Origin: Nocardia araoensis NBRC 100135
GTDB taxonomy: Bacteria; Actinomycetota; Actinomycetes; Mycobacteriales; Mycobacteriaceae
Length of the DNA: 46,454 bases
Reading direction: 5' to 3'
NCBI RefSeq assembly: GCF_000308435.1
Contig: NZ_BAFR01000162.1
Span: 1-46,454, forward strand
A program made the translations under genes and the position numbers. The notes beneath the pieces are model-generated. The model made no database searches. It saw only the letters and a list, made by a program, of their open reading frames with translations, and had not been told where the DNA came from. This document shows, one piece after another, positions 16,317-24,419 of the stretch (position 1 is its first letter; each line of letters begins with the position of its first letter).

Positions 16317-17132
16317 TCAGGTGGTCTCGGTGAGTAGGCGGCGCAACGCCGTGGGGGTGTGGCCGAGATGTTCGCGGACGGTGCGGGTCAGGTGTGCCTG
16401 GTCGGCGAAGCCGAGGTGCGCGGCGAGGTCGGCGAGGCCGGTTTCCCCGGCGGTGAGCCGGTCGATGGCCCGGCCGACGCGTACCCGGTTGCGGTAGCGG
16501 GTCAGTGACAGTCCCATGTGCTGCGAGAACACCCGGCTCAGCCGGTACGGCGAGACCTTCAGCAGTGCGGCCAGGGATTGCAGGCCCGTCGATTCCGGTG
16601 CGTCGTCGATGATCGCCTCGCGGGCCGCGGTGACCAGCGCCCGGTCGGCGGGCCGCGACCGGGGGCTCGGCCATCCTGTGGCGAGTGCGACGAGCCGGAC
16701 CAGCTCCTCGGTCAACGCGTAGTCGATGTCGCCACCTCGGACGGCGGCGAGAACACGGTGGTGGGCGAGATCGATACGGGCATCGAGGTACACCGCTCGC
16801 GGGTCGACGGCCCCGTCGCAGAGGCCGGGCGCGAGGGTCACCACGGTGCAGACGTCGCCGCCGAAGGGATGGGCGAACCGTTCCTCTTCGCCCGGTACGG
16901 CCAGGTAGCCGACTGTCGGGTCCAGGTCGGCCCGGTCTCCGTCGGACTGCCGCTGGAACCGGCCATGGCGCACGAGCACGAGGCGATGGTCGTCGCGGAC
17001 CTCCGGAGCCGAGAAGCGGGTGTGATCGGAGCGGCAGGTCACCGTGGTGACGGTGAACTCGGGCCGGGCGGCGAGGGTTGTCGTGGACACCTGCGGACCG
17101 TACGCCGGGGGTACGACGAAAACGCCGCGCAA
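16317..17132 (-). CDS. AraC-family transcriptional regulator
   Basis: A 271-residue regulator with a cupin-like N-terminal sensing half and a C-terminal double helix-turn-helix (LQSLAALLKVSPYRLSRVFSQ; then LADLAAHLGFADQAHLTRTV and GHTPTALRRLL). The full length needs the TTG at 17132; a GTG at 17090 is an alternative that removes 14 residues. It is divergent from the SRPBCC gene (82 bp apart) and close to an MFS exporter, which are its likely targets. Confidence 0.88.
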   Translation of the reverse strand: MRGVFVVPPAYGPQVSTTTLAARPEFTVTTVTCRSDHTRFSAPEVRDDHRLVLVRHGRFQRQSDGDRADLDPTVGYLAVPGEEERFAHPFGGDVCTVVTLAPGLCDGAVDPRAVYLDARIDLAHHRVLAAVRGGDIDYALTEELVRLVALATGWPSPRSRPADRALVTAAREAIIDDAPESTGLQSLAALLKVSPYRLSRVFSQHMGLSLTRYRNRVRVGRAIDRLTAGETGLADLAAHLGFADQAHLTRTVREHLGHTPTALRRLLTETT

Positions 17133-17214
17133 GGATCTTCAAGACCCGCGGCCGGGCCGGCGGGAATGCTGAGACCGCGCAACCGAATCGCCGCGGCCTG
17201 ACCAGGAGGACCCC

Positions 17215-17652
17215 ATGGCATCCGTTCACAAAGAATTCGACATCGACGCCGCGCCCGAGCAGGTATGGGATGCTGTCAGCGATTTCGGCGCGGTGCACCA
17301 GCGCCTCGGCCCGGGTCTCGTCACCGACGCACGGCTCGACGCGGACACCCGTACCGTCACCTTCGCCGACGGCACCGTCGTCGTGGAACGGCTCATCGAC
17401 CTCGACCCGGTGAGCCGGCGTGTCGCGTACTCCATCGTCGGAGGCAGTCTGCATTCCTCCCATCACCACGCCTCGATGCAGGCGCTGCCCGGCAAGGACG
17501 GCGGGACCCTGGTCGTGTGGCACACCGATGTCCTGCCCGAGGCTATCGCTGTGCCGATAGCCGAGTTCGTCGAACAGGCGTCGGCTGTCATGCGCCGGAC
17601 ACTGGAGACAGCGGGATCCCGAGGGTCGAGTGGCGGCGAACTCGCATCGTAG
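17215..17652 (+). CDS. SRPBCC-family protein (polyketide cyclase/START-like)
   Basis: A 145-residue protein of the SRPBCC fold, starting MASVHKEFDIDAAPEQVWDA, the usual first strand and helix of a hydrophobic-ligand pocket. The last helix IAEFVEQASAVMRRTLE is also typical. The ATG has AGGAGG 5 nt upstream. It is divergent from the AraC gene and ends 5 nt from the convergent MFS gene. Possibly a small-molecule binding or detoxifying protein; the substrate is unknown. Confidence 0.88.
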   Translation: MASVHKEFDIDAAPEQVWDAVSDFGAVHQRLGPGLVTDARLDADTRTVTFADGTVVVERLIDLDPVSRRVAYSIVGGSLHSSHHHASMQALPGKDGGTLVVWHTDVLPEAIAVPIAEFVEQASAVMRRTLETAGSRGSSGGELAS

Positions 17653-17657
17653 GACGC

Positions 17658-18902
17658 TCATCGGGCAGGCTGAGTGACCGTGGGCCGAGGACGGTCGTAC
17701 GGACTCTCCGCGCGGGCCCGCGGCCGGTCGGCCAGGGTGACCACGCCCGCCGCCGCCGTGACCACCGCAGCGAAGGCAACCAGCCCGGACCAGCCGAACC
17801 AGCCGACGGCGGCGGCGCCGAACGCGGTTCCCAAGCTGCCCCCGACGAAGTACACAGACATGTAGGCGCTGTTGAAGCGGGCAGGCGCCGACGGGTCGAT
17901 GGCCAGGACCGTGCTCTGGTTGGCCACCTGCGCCGCGAACAGTCCGGCATCGAAGAGCCCGAGGCAGGCCAGCGTCACCACAGTGTTCGAGAGGGCGACG
18001 CCCAGAACTACCGCCGCGACAAGGGCGAGCGCGAGCCCCACCAGGATCACCCTTCGCGGGCCGACCCGATCGGTCCATCCGCCTGCGATCCGGGTCGCGA
18101 GGACGCCGGCGAGTCCGGCGCAGGCGTACAGGCCGATCCGTTCGGGCGAATACGAGTACGGAGGCTGCGACAGCGCCACCGCGAGGCCCGCCCAGATCGC
18201 ACAGAACGCGAAGAACCACAGCGCTCCCCGTGCCGCCGCCCGGCGCAGTGCGGCGAAGCGGGCGAAGAGCCCGGGAATTCCGCGCACCGTATCCAGATAT
18301 CCGGCATACGTGCGACCCCGCGCGGCAGGCAGGGTGGACAACGACACCGCCGCGACCGCGACACACGGCACCACGAATACGAGAAGCATTGCTCGCCAAC
18401 CGATCACATCGGTAAGCCAGCCGCCGATGATGCGCCCGGCGAGGATTCCGGCAGATATGCCCGCGGTGACGATCCCCAAGACCGTGGCCCGCCGACGATG
18501 CTGCGCGAAACGCCCGGCCACCGAACTCAGCTGAGCTCCGACCGCCGACCCCGCCCCGACCATGCCCATGACGAATCCGAGGACCCAAGGCGATCCCGCC
18601 ACCGCGCCGGCGGCAGAGGCAACCGCCAGCGCCGCGAACTGGGCCGCCACCACGATCCGCGGCGCGAACCGGTCGACCAGCGGCACCAGCAGGACCAGCC
18701 CCACCAGATAGCCGACCGGCCCGCACGCCAGAGCGATGCCGGTCGCCGCCACAGAGGTGTGCAGCGAACCGGCGACCTCCGCGACAGCCGGTTGCAGTAG
18801 GTAGACACTCCCCGTTCCGAGCGCGGCCGCCAGTGCCATGAACCACACGACAGGTGCCCGCAGCTCGGCATTCCCGGCGTCCGGGATCCGTTCGCTTTCC
18901 AT
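17658..18902 (-). CDS. MFS transporter (drug/metabolite exporter-like)
   Basis: A 414-residue membrane protein with about 12 hydrophobic segments. The loop after TM2 reads LVDRFAPRIVV and the TM8-9 loop GGWTDRVGPRRVI, both major-facilitator signatures. The ATG at 18902 begins MESERIPDAG just before the first transmembrane helix; no strong ribosome binding site was seen. It faces the SRPBCC gene and is probably part of the same AraC regulon. Substrate unknown; multidrug or arabinose-efflux-like permeases are the nearest type. Confidence 0.88.
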   Translation of the reverse strand: MESERIPDAGNAELRAPVVWFMALAAALGTGSVYLLQPAVAEVAGSLHTSVAATGIALACGPVGYLVGLVLLVPLVDRFAPRIVVAAQFAALAVASAAGAVAGSPWVLGFVMGMVGAGSAVGAQLSSVAGRFAQHRRRATVLGIVTAGISAGILAGRIIGGWLTDVIGWRAMLLVFVVPCVAVAAVSLSTLPAARGRTYAGYLDTVRGIPGLFARFAALRRAAARGALWFFAFCAIWAGLAVALSQPPYSYSPERIGLYACAGLAGVLATRIAGGWTDRVGPRRVILVGLALALVAAVVLGVALSNTVVTLACLGLFDAGLFAAQVANQSTVLAIDPSAPARFNSAYMSVYFVGGSLGTAFGAAAVGWFGWSGLVAFAAVVTAAAGVVTLADRPRARAESPYDRPRPTVTQPAR

Positions 18903-18985
18903 TGCACCGACAGTAGGAATCCCGAGATCACGGTTCCGGCGAAAAATGGACAACACCGTCCCGTTCAGCTCCGCCCCCGGGACAG

Positions 18986-19180
18986 TTGCCCTTCGTGTTC
19001 TGCGATCAAGACGACCGGGCCGTGGTGACCTGGACCTACTCGTTCCAGCCCACCACGGCCCCGCTACGACCACTGGTATCGGCATTCGTCGGCCGGACCA
19101 TGCCCGCGCTCGTGCGGGAGACACTCGCCGCGATGAAGCGCGGCGCGGAAGCCGCGGCCGGAGCGGGTCAGCCGGGGTAA
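18986..19180 (+). pseudogene. Truncated SRPBCC relic (C-terminal half only)
   Basis: The frame encodes about 64 residues, CDQDDRAVVTWTYSFQPTT through MPALVRETLAAMKRGAE. This matches the last strands and long C-terminal helix of an SRPBCC/polyketide-cyclase protein. Full-length members are about 140-160 residues, as in the intact gene at 17215. The first half is missing: the sequence just upstream is the MFS promoter region, and the only start is a TTG without a ribosome binding site. Probably a deletion remnant. Confidence 0.6.
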
Positions 19181-19260
19181 CCCCCGGGGAATCCCCCCAA
19201 CAGAGCGAACACCTGAACGGCAATCGAAGACAGCAGGTCCGCGATGGTCATCGGTTCCAT
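19168..19260 (-). CDS. 30-residue peptide with a strong ribosome binding site
   Basis: Reads MEPMTIADLLSSIAVQVFAL followed by LGGFPGGYPG. AAGGAG stands 5 nt before the ATG, one of the best sites in the window. The first 20 residues form an amphipathic or hydrophobic helix and the tail is Gly/Pro-rich, so it may be membrane-associated. It lies downstream of the PAP2-like gene on the same strand and overlaps the tail of the SRPBCC relic antisense. No family recognised. Confidence 0.5.
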   Translation of the reverse strand: MEPMTIADLLSSIAVQVFALLGGFPGGYPG

Positions 19261-19360
19261 GGCAACTCCTTGTCGGGATGGGCGAACAGGAGACAGCCAT
19301 GCGATCGTACGTGCGACGGACCCGTTTTCCGGTCAGTGCCGCCCACCGCGTGGCGGACCG

Positions 19361-20191
19361 CTAGCAGCTGTTCAGCATGGGTTTCGGCGGAACAGGACCC
19401 ATCACCCCCCACGCCGTGGCCGCCGCGGGAACCACGAAGGGATGCAGTGCGGCGGACACCGCCAGCAACATGACAGCGACGATGGTGTCCAGCCAGTAGT
19501 GGTTGGCGGTGCCCACCACCACGAGCGTGGTCAGCGCCGGATGGGCCAGGGCGAGCCAGCGCCACGGCGTGCGGGTCGCGGCGACCACCGCAACACCGAG
19601 CAGCAATGCCCAGCCGACGTGCAGCGACGGCATGGCCGCGAACTGATTGGACAGACCGCCGGAATCTGCTTCGCCGTAGACGGATTGGCCGTAACGCGCG
19701 GCCAGATCGACGAACCCCTGGTCGGACAGCATGCGCGGTGGCGCGAGCGGGACCAGGATGTGCACCACGAGCGCCGTCCCGGTCAGCGCCACCATGAGAT
19801 TCCTGGTCCAGCGATAGTGCTCCGGCCGGAACATCCACAGCCACAGCAGGACTCCGACCGCAACGGTGAAATGCGCACCGGCGTAATAGAAGTTGGCCGG
19901 AACGGCGAGAAACTCACGGTTCACGAACAACGCCTGGACCGCCTGCTCGTCCGTCAGGCCGAGCCGGTCCTCGAGCCCGAGCAGGCGGTGGGCGTTGACC
20001 AGGGCGCGCCCGGTGTCGTCGGCGGTGATCAGCCGCCCCGCGCGATAGCCGAGATAGAGCACCGTGATGAGGACGAGCTGCCCGACCGCCTCGCCGCCGC
20101 GACCACGCACGGCCGCCCGCACCCGTTCGACGACCCCGCCCGGCGCGAACTCGAGTCCGGCGCCCGGACCCCCGAAGTCCACAGCGACCAT
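19361..20191 (-). CDS. PAP2-superfamily membrane protein (inositol phosphorylceramide synthase-like)
   Basis: A 276-residue protein with about five to six transmembrane segments. It has the AUR1/IPC-synthase arrangement of PAP2 motifs: APPRML, then AAMPSLHVGWALLLG, then ANHYWLDTIVAV. The His in MPSLH and the His and Asp in HYWLD form the expected catalytic set for phosphoryl transfer or phosphatase activity on lipids. Actinobacterial members have been linked to envelope lipid modification. The ATG at 20191 has AAGGAGG 7 nt upstream. Confidence 0.87.
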   Translation of the reverse strand: MVAVDFGGPGAGLEFAPGGVVERVRAAVRGRGGEAVGQLVLITVLYLGYRAGRLITADDTGRALVNAHRLLGLEDRLGLTDEQAVQALFVNREFLAVPANFYYAGAHFTVAVGVLLWLWMFRPEHYRWTRNLMVALTGTALVVHILVPLAPPRMLSDQGFVDLAARYGQSVYGEADSGGLSNQFAAMPSLHVGWALLLGVAVVAATRTPWRWLALAHPALTTLVVVGTANHYWLDTIVAVMLLAVSAALHPFVVPAAATAWGVMGPVPPKPMLNSC

Positions 20192-20222
20192 CGCGCGGCC
20201 TCCTTCCCCGTTGAATCAGGCC

Positions 20223-20252
20223 GTTTACCGAGAATTAAGTGGAGTGGTAACC
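20223..20252. promoter_or_regulatory. AT-rich promoter region with imperfect inverted repeat
   Basis: GTTTACC (20223-20229) and GGTAACC (20246-20252) form an inverted repeat (six of seven positions) about 32-61 bp upstream of the PAP2-like start, in a stretch far richer in AT than its surroundings (through 20270). It fits an operator or promoter. The rest of the gap to 20372 shows no gene. Confidence 0.35.
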
Positions 20253-20372
20253 TCCGTTTAAATTAGCACTACCGAACGGACAACTTCAGCAAGATGTGAC
20301 GGGGCATACAGCCGCGTCTTGGATTTCGAGTTCACTTGCAGCACAGGTGATCTCGCGATACTTGCTACCCAC

Positions 20373-20738
20373 TCAGTCGAGACAGAACTCGTTGCCCTCG
20401 ATGTCCTGCATCACCAGACACGACTCGTTGACGCCATCGGCACGCAGCAGTCGCACGCGTACCGCGCCGAGCGCGACCAGTCGTGCGCATTCCGACTCCA
20501 GAGCAGCCACGCGCTCGTCACCCACGAGCCCCGTGGCGACCCGCACGTCGAGATGCAGCCGATTCTTTACGACCTTCCCCTCGGGCACACGCTGGAAGTA
20601 CAGGCGCGGGCCCGCACCGGACGGATCGATACATGCGGAGCCGCGGTGCTCGTACCCCAATACCTCAGACCAGAAACGAGCGACGCGCTCAGGTTCCGCA
20701 CAGTCGAAGGTGACTTGGATCTGCCTAACCGATGCCAT
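20373..20738 (-). CDS. VOC-family (glyoxalase-like) protein
   Basis: A 121-residue vicinal-oxygen-chelate fold protein. It shows IQVTFDCAEPERVARFWSEV, NRLHLDVRV and, at the C-terminus, VMQDIEGNEFCLD, where the last Glu is a usual metal ligand. Many such proteins in actinobacteria are annotated only as VOC; some confer antibiotic resistance, others isomerise or ring-cleave. The ATG at 20738 is chosen over an upstream start because it begins right at the first beta strand. Confidence 0.87.
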   Translation of the reverse strand: MASVRQIQVTFDCAEPERVARFWSEVLGYEHRGSACIDPSGAGPRLYFQRVPEGKVVKNRLHLDVRVATGLVGDERVAALESECARLVALGAVRVRLLRADGVNESCLVMQDIEGNEFCLD

Positions 20739-20877
20739 CGGTCCACCATAGAGACGGGGTCTCACCGTCGTGTCCACGGACAGGCCTCCGTCGGGATGCA
20801 TCCACCGCAGCCACTGTCACCGTGTGCGTGACCTCGACCGGCCGTGCGGCGCACGATACTGTGCGCCGCACGGCTTT

Positions 20878-23391
20878 TCAGAGGTCGGCGATCGCGGCGA
20901 GCGGCGGCGTGCGCGCCGCTCGCACCGCGGGCCAGAGGGCGGCGAGCACCCCGACGACCGCCGAGCTGATCAGGACGAGAATCAACTGGCTCCAGGGGAT
21001 GGCGATCTGGTCGAGTCCCAGATCGCGTAGCGTGCGCAGGAATCCGACACCGAGGCCGAGCCCGAGCACCATGCCGACGATCGCGCCGAACACCGCGATC
21101 AGCATCGACTCCAGATAGATCGTGCGGCGCACCTGGGCGCGCTGCATACCGACCGCGCGCAGCATGCCGATCTCCCGGCGTCGCTCCACCACCGACAGCG
21201 CCAGAGTATTGACGATGCCGAGGATCGCGATCACCACCGCCAAGGCGAGCAGGCCGTAGAGGATGGCCAGCAGGGTGTTGATCTGCTTGCCCTGCGCCCC
21301 CTTGAATTCCTCGCGGTCCTGCACCTGCACCACGACGAACTGCTCGGTGGCCTTCTCCAGGTCGGCGCGCATCGTGCTGATGTTCGCGCCCGGTTGGGCC
21401 TTGATCAGCACCAGGAAGTTGGTCCGGAAGTTGAGCGGGACCACCTCGTCATAGACCGTCTGCGACACCACCATCGGGCCGAGCAACGGGTTCTTCTTGT
21501 ACACACCGGTGACGGTGAGCGGGACCTTCTTGCCGTCGACGCTGGTCGGAGTCACCTGCTCACCGACTCTCCAGCCGCGGTCGTTCGCTTCGTCCTCGGA
21601 CACGAGCACGTCTCTCGCGCCGAGAGTGTCGCTACCGCGCACGATCTCGTAGTTCAGCACGCCCCCCAGCGGACCGTCCGGCGACGTCACGAACACCTGA
21701 TCGTCGCCGAGCTTGAACGGGGCGCCCCGCATACCCACCACTTGCGCCACACCGGGCACCTTGGTGCGCGCGGCATCGGCAGCGCCGAACGGCACACCGA
21801 GCAATTGCGGTCCGGCCAGCACGTAATCGGCGCGCACCCCCTTGTCGACCAGCACGCCGACGCTCTCCTTCGCCGAAGCGCCCAGCATGCCGATCGCGGA
21901 GACGAGCATCAGCCCCAGCGTGAGCGCGAACGCCGTCGCGGCGGTGCGGCGCGGATTGCGCGAAGCGTTGTTGCGCGACATCCGGCCGATCGGGCCGAAC
22001 GGGCGCACCAGCACGCCGAGCCCGCCGACCAGTGGTCGCGACAGCGCAGGCGCGGCCAGCAGCACCGCGAAGATCAGTCCGAGCGCACCGACGCCGACCG
22101 TGGCGGCCGCCGTGCCACCGGTGCGTTGCGCGCCCAGCACGACGAGGACCGCGCCGAGCAGCGCGAGCACCGCGCCGAAGATCGTGCGCAGGCGCAGCGA
22201 CTCCCCGATGGACGCGAACTCCTCGCGCATGGCCTGCACGGGCGGAATGCGCGAGGCGCGGCGGGCGGGCGCGTAGGCGCTCACCACCGTCACCGCCAGG
22301 CCGACCAGCAGCCCGACCACGATGGTGCGCGGCCGCACCGCCATCGATCCGGTCGGCAACCCCAGGTCGAACGCGTTGAGCACCGCCGACAATCCGAATG
22401 CCAGCGCGACGCCGCCCACCAGACCGATCACACTGCCGATCAACCCGATGACGAACGCCTCCGCCACCACCGACGTGCCGACCTGCCGCCTGCTCGCGCC
22501 GACCGCGCGCAGCAGCGCCAGCTCCCGCAAGCGTTGCGCGACGATCATCGAGAAGGTGTTGTAGATGATGAACGTGCCGACGATCAGCGCGATCGCGCCG
22601 AAGGCGAGCAAGAAGTAGTTGATGAAGTTGAGCGCGTTGGAGATTTCCTTCTTCAGGTCGGCCCGCACCTGATCGCTGTTCTGCACTTTGTAGCCGGGCA
22701 GTGCCTCGGCCAGGTTGTCGCGCAGTTCGTCGCCGGGGATGCCGGTGGCGGCCAGGTCCACGTAGGCGACGTGCAGGCCGTCGGTGAACAGCTTGCGCGC
22801 CTGCGTGTCGTCGAACAGCACCCCGATGAAACCGCCCGTGTCGGACGGGACCTCGTAGATGCCGGTGAGGGTCACGTCGATCGGATCGGGCTGGGAAGGG
22901 ATGAGGATCTTGGTGCGGTCACCGATCTTCAGCCCGGCCCGCTCGGCCCCGCCGGTGTTGAGCGCGACCTCGCCGGACCGGGCGGGCGGGACGCCTCGGA
23001 GGAACTTCTCCGGCTCCGCGACGGCCTTCTCCGGCGGCAGGTACGACTTGCCGAACGTCGGCGCCCCGCCGGTCTGCACGGCCTTCTTGCCGGTCGGGTC
23101 GAGCAGCACCACCGGTCCGTTCACGCTCGGCGCGACCGTGCGGACGCCGGGGTATTTCGCCAGCTCGTCCACCACGTTGTTCGGCACGCCTTGCGCCTGA
23201 CGTTCTTTCGGACTCACCCGGACGTCGACGCCCTTCGCCTCGTTGGCGAAGATCCCGTCGAACGTGCTCTGCAAAGTATCGGTGAACACGAACGAGCCCG
23301 CGATGAACGCGGTGCCGAGCACCACCGACAAAAGGGTCAATGCGAGCCGCACCTTGTGCGCGGCGAGATTGCGCAGCACGACCTTGCGCAT
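20878..23391 (-). CDS. ABC transporter permease, FtsX/MacB type (837 residues)
   Basis: A large exporter-type permease with two repeated halves. Each half has a MacB-PCD-like extracytoplasmic domain and a FtsX core, giving about ten transmembrane segments; the first starts at RLALTLLSVVLGTAFIAGSF. The repeated block IVNTLALSVVERRREIGMLR and the matching IYNTFSMIVAQRLRELALLR mark the two FtsX cores. The ATG at 23391 has GGAAG just upstream; an ATG 15-18 nt earlier is also possible. It follows its ATPase gene by 49 nt. Such pairs export lipids, lipoproteins or peptides, or act mechanically on the envelope. Confidence 0.9.
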   Translation of the reverse strand: MRKVVLRNLAAHKVRLALTLLSVVLGTAFIAGSFVFTDTLQSTFDGIFANEAKGVDVRVSPKERQAQGVPNNVVDELAKYPGVRTVAPSVNGPVVLLDPTGKKAVQTGGAPTFGKSYLPPEKAVAEPEKFLRGVPPARSGEVALNTGGAERAGLKIGDRTKILIPSQPDPIDVTLTGIYEVPSDTGGFIGVLFDDTQARKLFTDGLHVAYVDLAATGIPGDELRDNLAEALPGYKVQNSDQVRADLKKEISNALNFINYFLLAFGAIALIVGTFIIYNTFSMIVAQRLRELALLRAVGASRRQVGTSVVAEAFVIGLIGSVIGLVGGVALAFGLSAVLNAFDLGLPTGSMAVRPRTIVVGLLVGLAVTVVSAYAPARRASRIPPVQAMREEFASIGESLRLRTIFGAVLALLGAVLVVLGAQRTGGTAAATVGVGALGLIFAVLLAAPALSRPLVGGLGVLVRPFGPIGRMSRNNASRNPRRTAATAFALTLGLMLVSAIGMLGASAKESVGVLVDKGVRADYVLAGPQLLGVPFGAADAARTKVPGVAQVVGMRGAPFKLGDDQVFVTSPDGPLGGVLNYEIVRGSDTLGARDVLVSEDEANDRGWRVGEQVTPTSVDGKKVPLTVTGVYKKNPLLGPMVVSQTVYDEVVPLNFRTNFLVLIKAQPGANISTMRADLEKATEQFVVVQVQDREEFKGAQGKQINTLLAILYGLLALAVVIAILGIVNTLALSVVERRREIGMLRAVGMQRAQVRRTIYLESMLIAVFGAIVGMVLGLGLGVGFLRTLRDLGLDQIAIPWSQLILVLISSAVVGVLAALWPAVRAARTPPLAAIADL

Positions 23392-23440
23392 CGGACTTCC
23401 GGCCATCACGCCCGCCCCCGATTCTTCCGTGAGCGCCCGG

Positions 23441-24217
23441 TCACGCCTGCTCCAGCGATTTCATCCGGTCGAGGACGGTGTCGGCGGTCGGATCGCGCAT
23501 CTCGTCGACGATGCGTCCGTCGGCGAGGAACACCACCCGGTCGGCGAACCCGGCCGCGTGCGGTTCGTGGGTGACGATGACGACCGTCTGCCCGAACTCG
23601 TCCACCGCGGCGCGCAGGATCGACAGCACCTCCTCCGAGGAGCGCGAGTCCAGGTTGCCGGTCGGTTCGTCGCCGAAGATGATGTCCGGCTTCCCCACGA
23701 GCGCGCGGGCGCAGGCCACCCGCTGCTGCTGTCCGCCGGACAGCTCGCTGGGACGGTGAGTGAGCCGGCCGACCAGCCCGAGCCGCCGCACCACCGTCTC
23801 CAGCCATTCGCGATCGGGTGTGCGCCCCGCGATGTCCAGCGGCAACGTGATGTTCTCCAGCGCCGTCAGCGTCGGCACCAGGTTGAACGCCTGGAAAACG
23901 AATCCGATCCGGTCCCGGCGCAGGCGCGTCATCTGCTTGTCCGACAGCGTGGTGAGATCGGTGTCACCGATGCGGACGGTGCCCGAGCTGGCGCTGTCGA
24001 GCCCGGCCAGGCAGTGCATGAGCGTCGACTTACCCGATCCGGAGGGGCCCATGATCGCGGTGAACTCGCCCTTCGCGAACTCGGCCGACACTCCGTCCAA
24101 TGCCCTGACCTGCGTATCCCCCGATCCGTAGACCTTGGTCAGTTCGATAGCGTGGGCCGCGACATCAGTCGATGCCGCCAGGTCGGCGATGTCGGCGCCC
24201 AAGGCTTGCGAAGTCAT
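23441..24217 (-). CDS. ABC transporter ATP-binding protein, MacB/LolD type
   Basis: A 258-residue ATPase with Walker A GPSGSGKST, signature LSGGQQQRVACARA, Walker B IIFGDEPTGNLDSRS and H-loop VTHE. The QQQRV signature and the DEPTGNLD block are the MacB/LolD/FtsE clade hallmark. The first ~30 residues are a short extension before the ABC fold. Start ATG at 24217 (MTSQALG). It forms an operon with the large permease downstream. Confidence 0.92.
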   Translation of the reverse strand: MTSQALGADIADLAASTDVAAHAIELTKVYGSGDTQVRALDGVSAEFAKGEFTAIMGPSGSGKSTLMHCLAGLDSASSGTVRIGDTDLTTLSDKQMTRLRRDRIGFVFQAFNLVPTLTALENITLPLDIAGRTPDREWLETVVRRLGLVGRLTHRPSELSGGQQQRVACARALVGKPDIIFGDEPTGNLDSRSSEEVLSILRAAVDEFGQTVVIVTHEPHAAGFADRVVFLADGRIVDEMRDPTADTVLDRMKSLEQA

Positions 24218-24258
24218 GCCGTCCAGTCTTACCGGCTTCGTCTCCACACGCCATCAGG

Positions 24259-24349
24259 GAACACCCTGTGTTCGACGCGCGACTTCGTCGCGCCGTATCA
24301 GCGGTCCGTGCTCGGTCTCGCTTCGCTCGACGACGTGATCGAGCCGAGC
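24259..24349 (-). terminator. Hairpin cluster between eccB and the ABC exporter operon
   Basis: In the 202-bp gap after the eccB stop there are three inverted repeats: a 10-bp stem with a one-base bulge (24310-24320 with 24340-24349), GCGCGAC-TTC-GTCGCGC (24277-24293) and GAACAC-CCT-GTGTTC (24259-24273). The first two are plausible terminators for eccB; none has a U-tract. The last could be an operator for the exporter operon. Confidence 0.45.
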
Positions 24350-24419
24350 CGGCCGCGCCGGTCTCCGAGGTCCGGGCACATGGCACGCTGTTCGAGGAGT
24401 GGGGAATGTCACTCGACGC

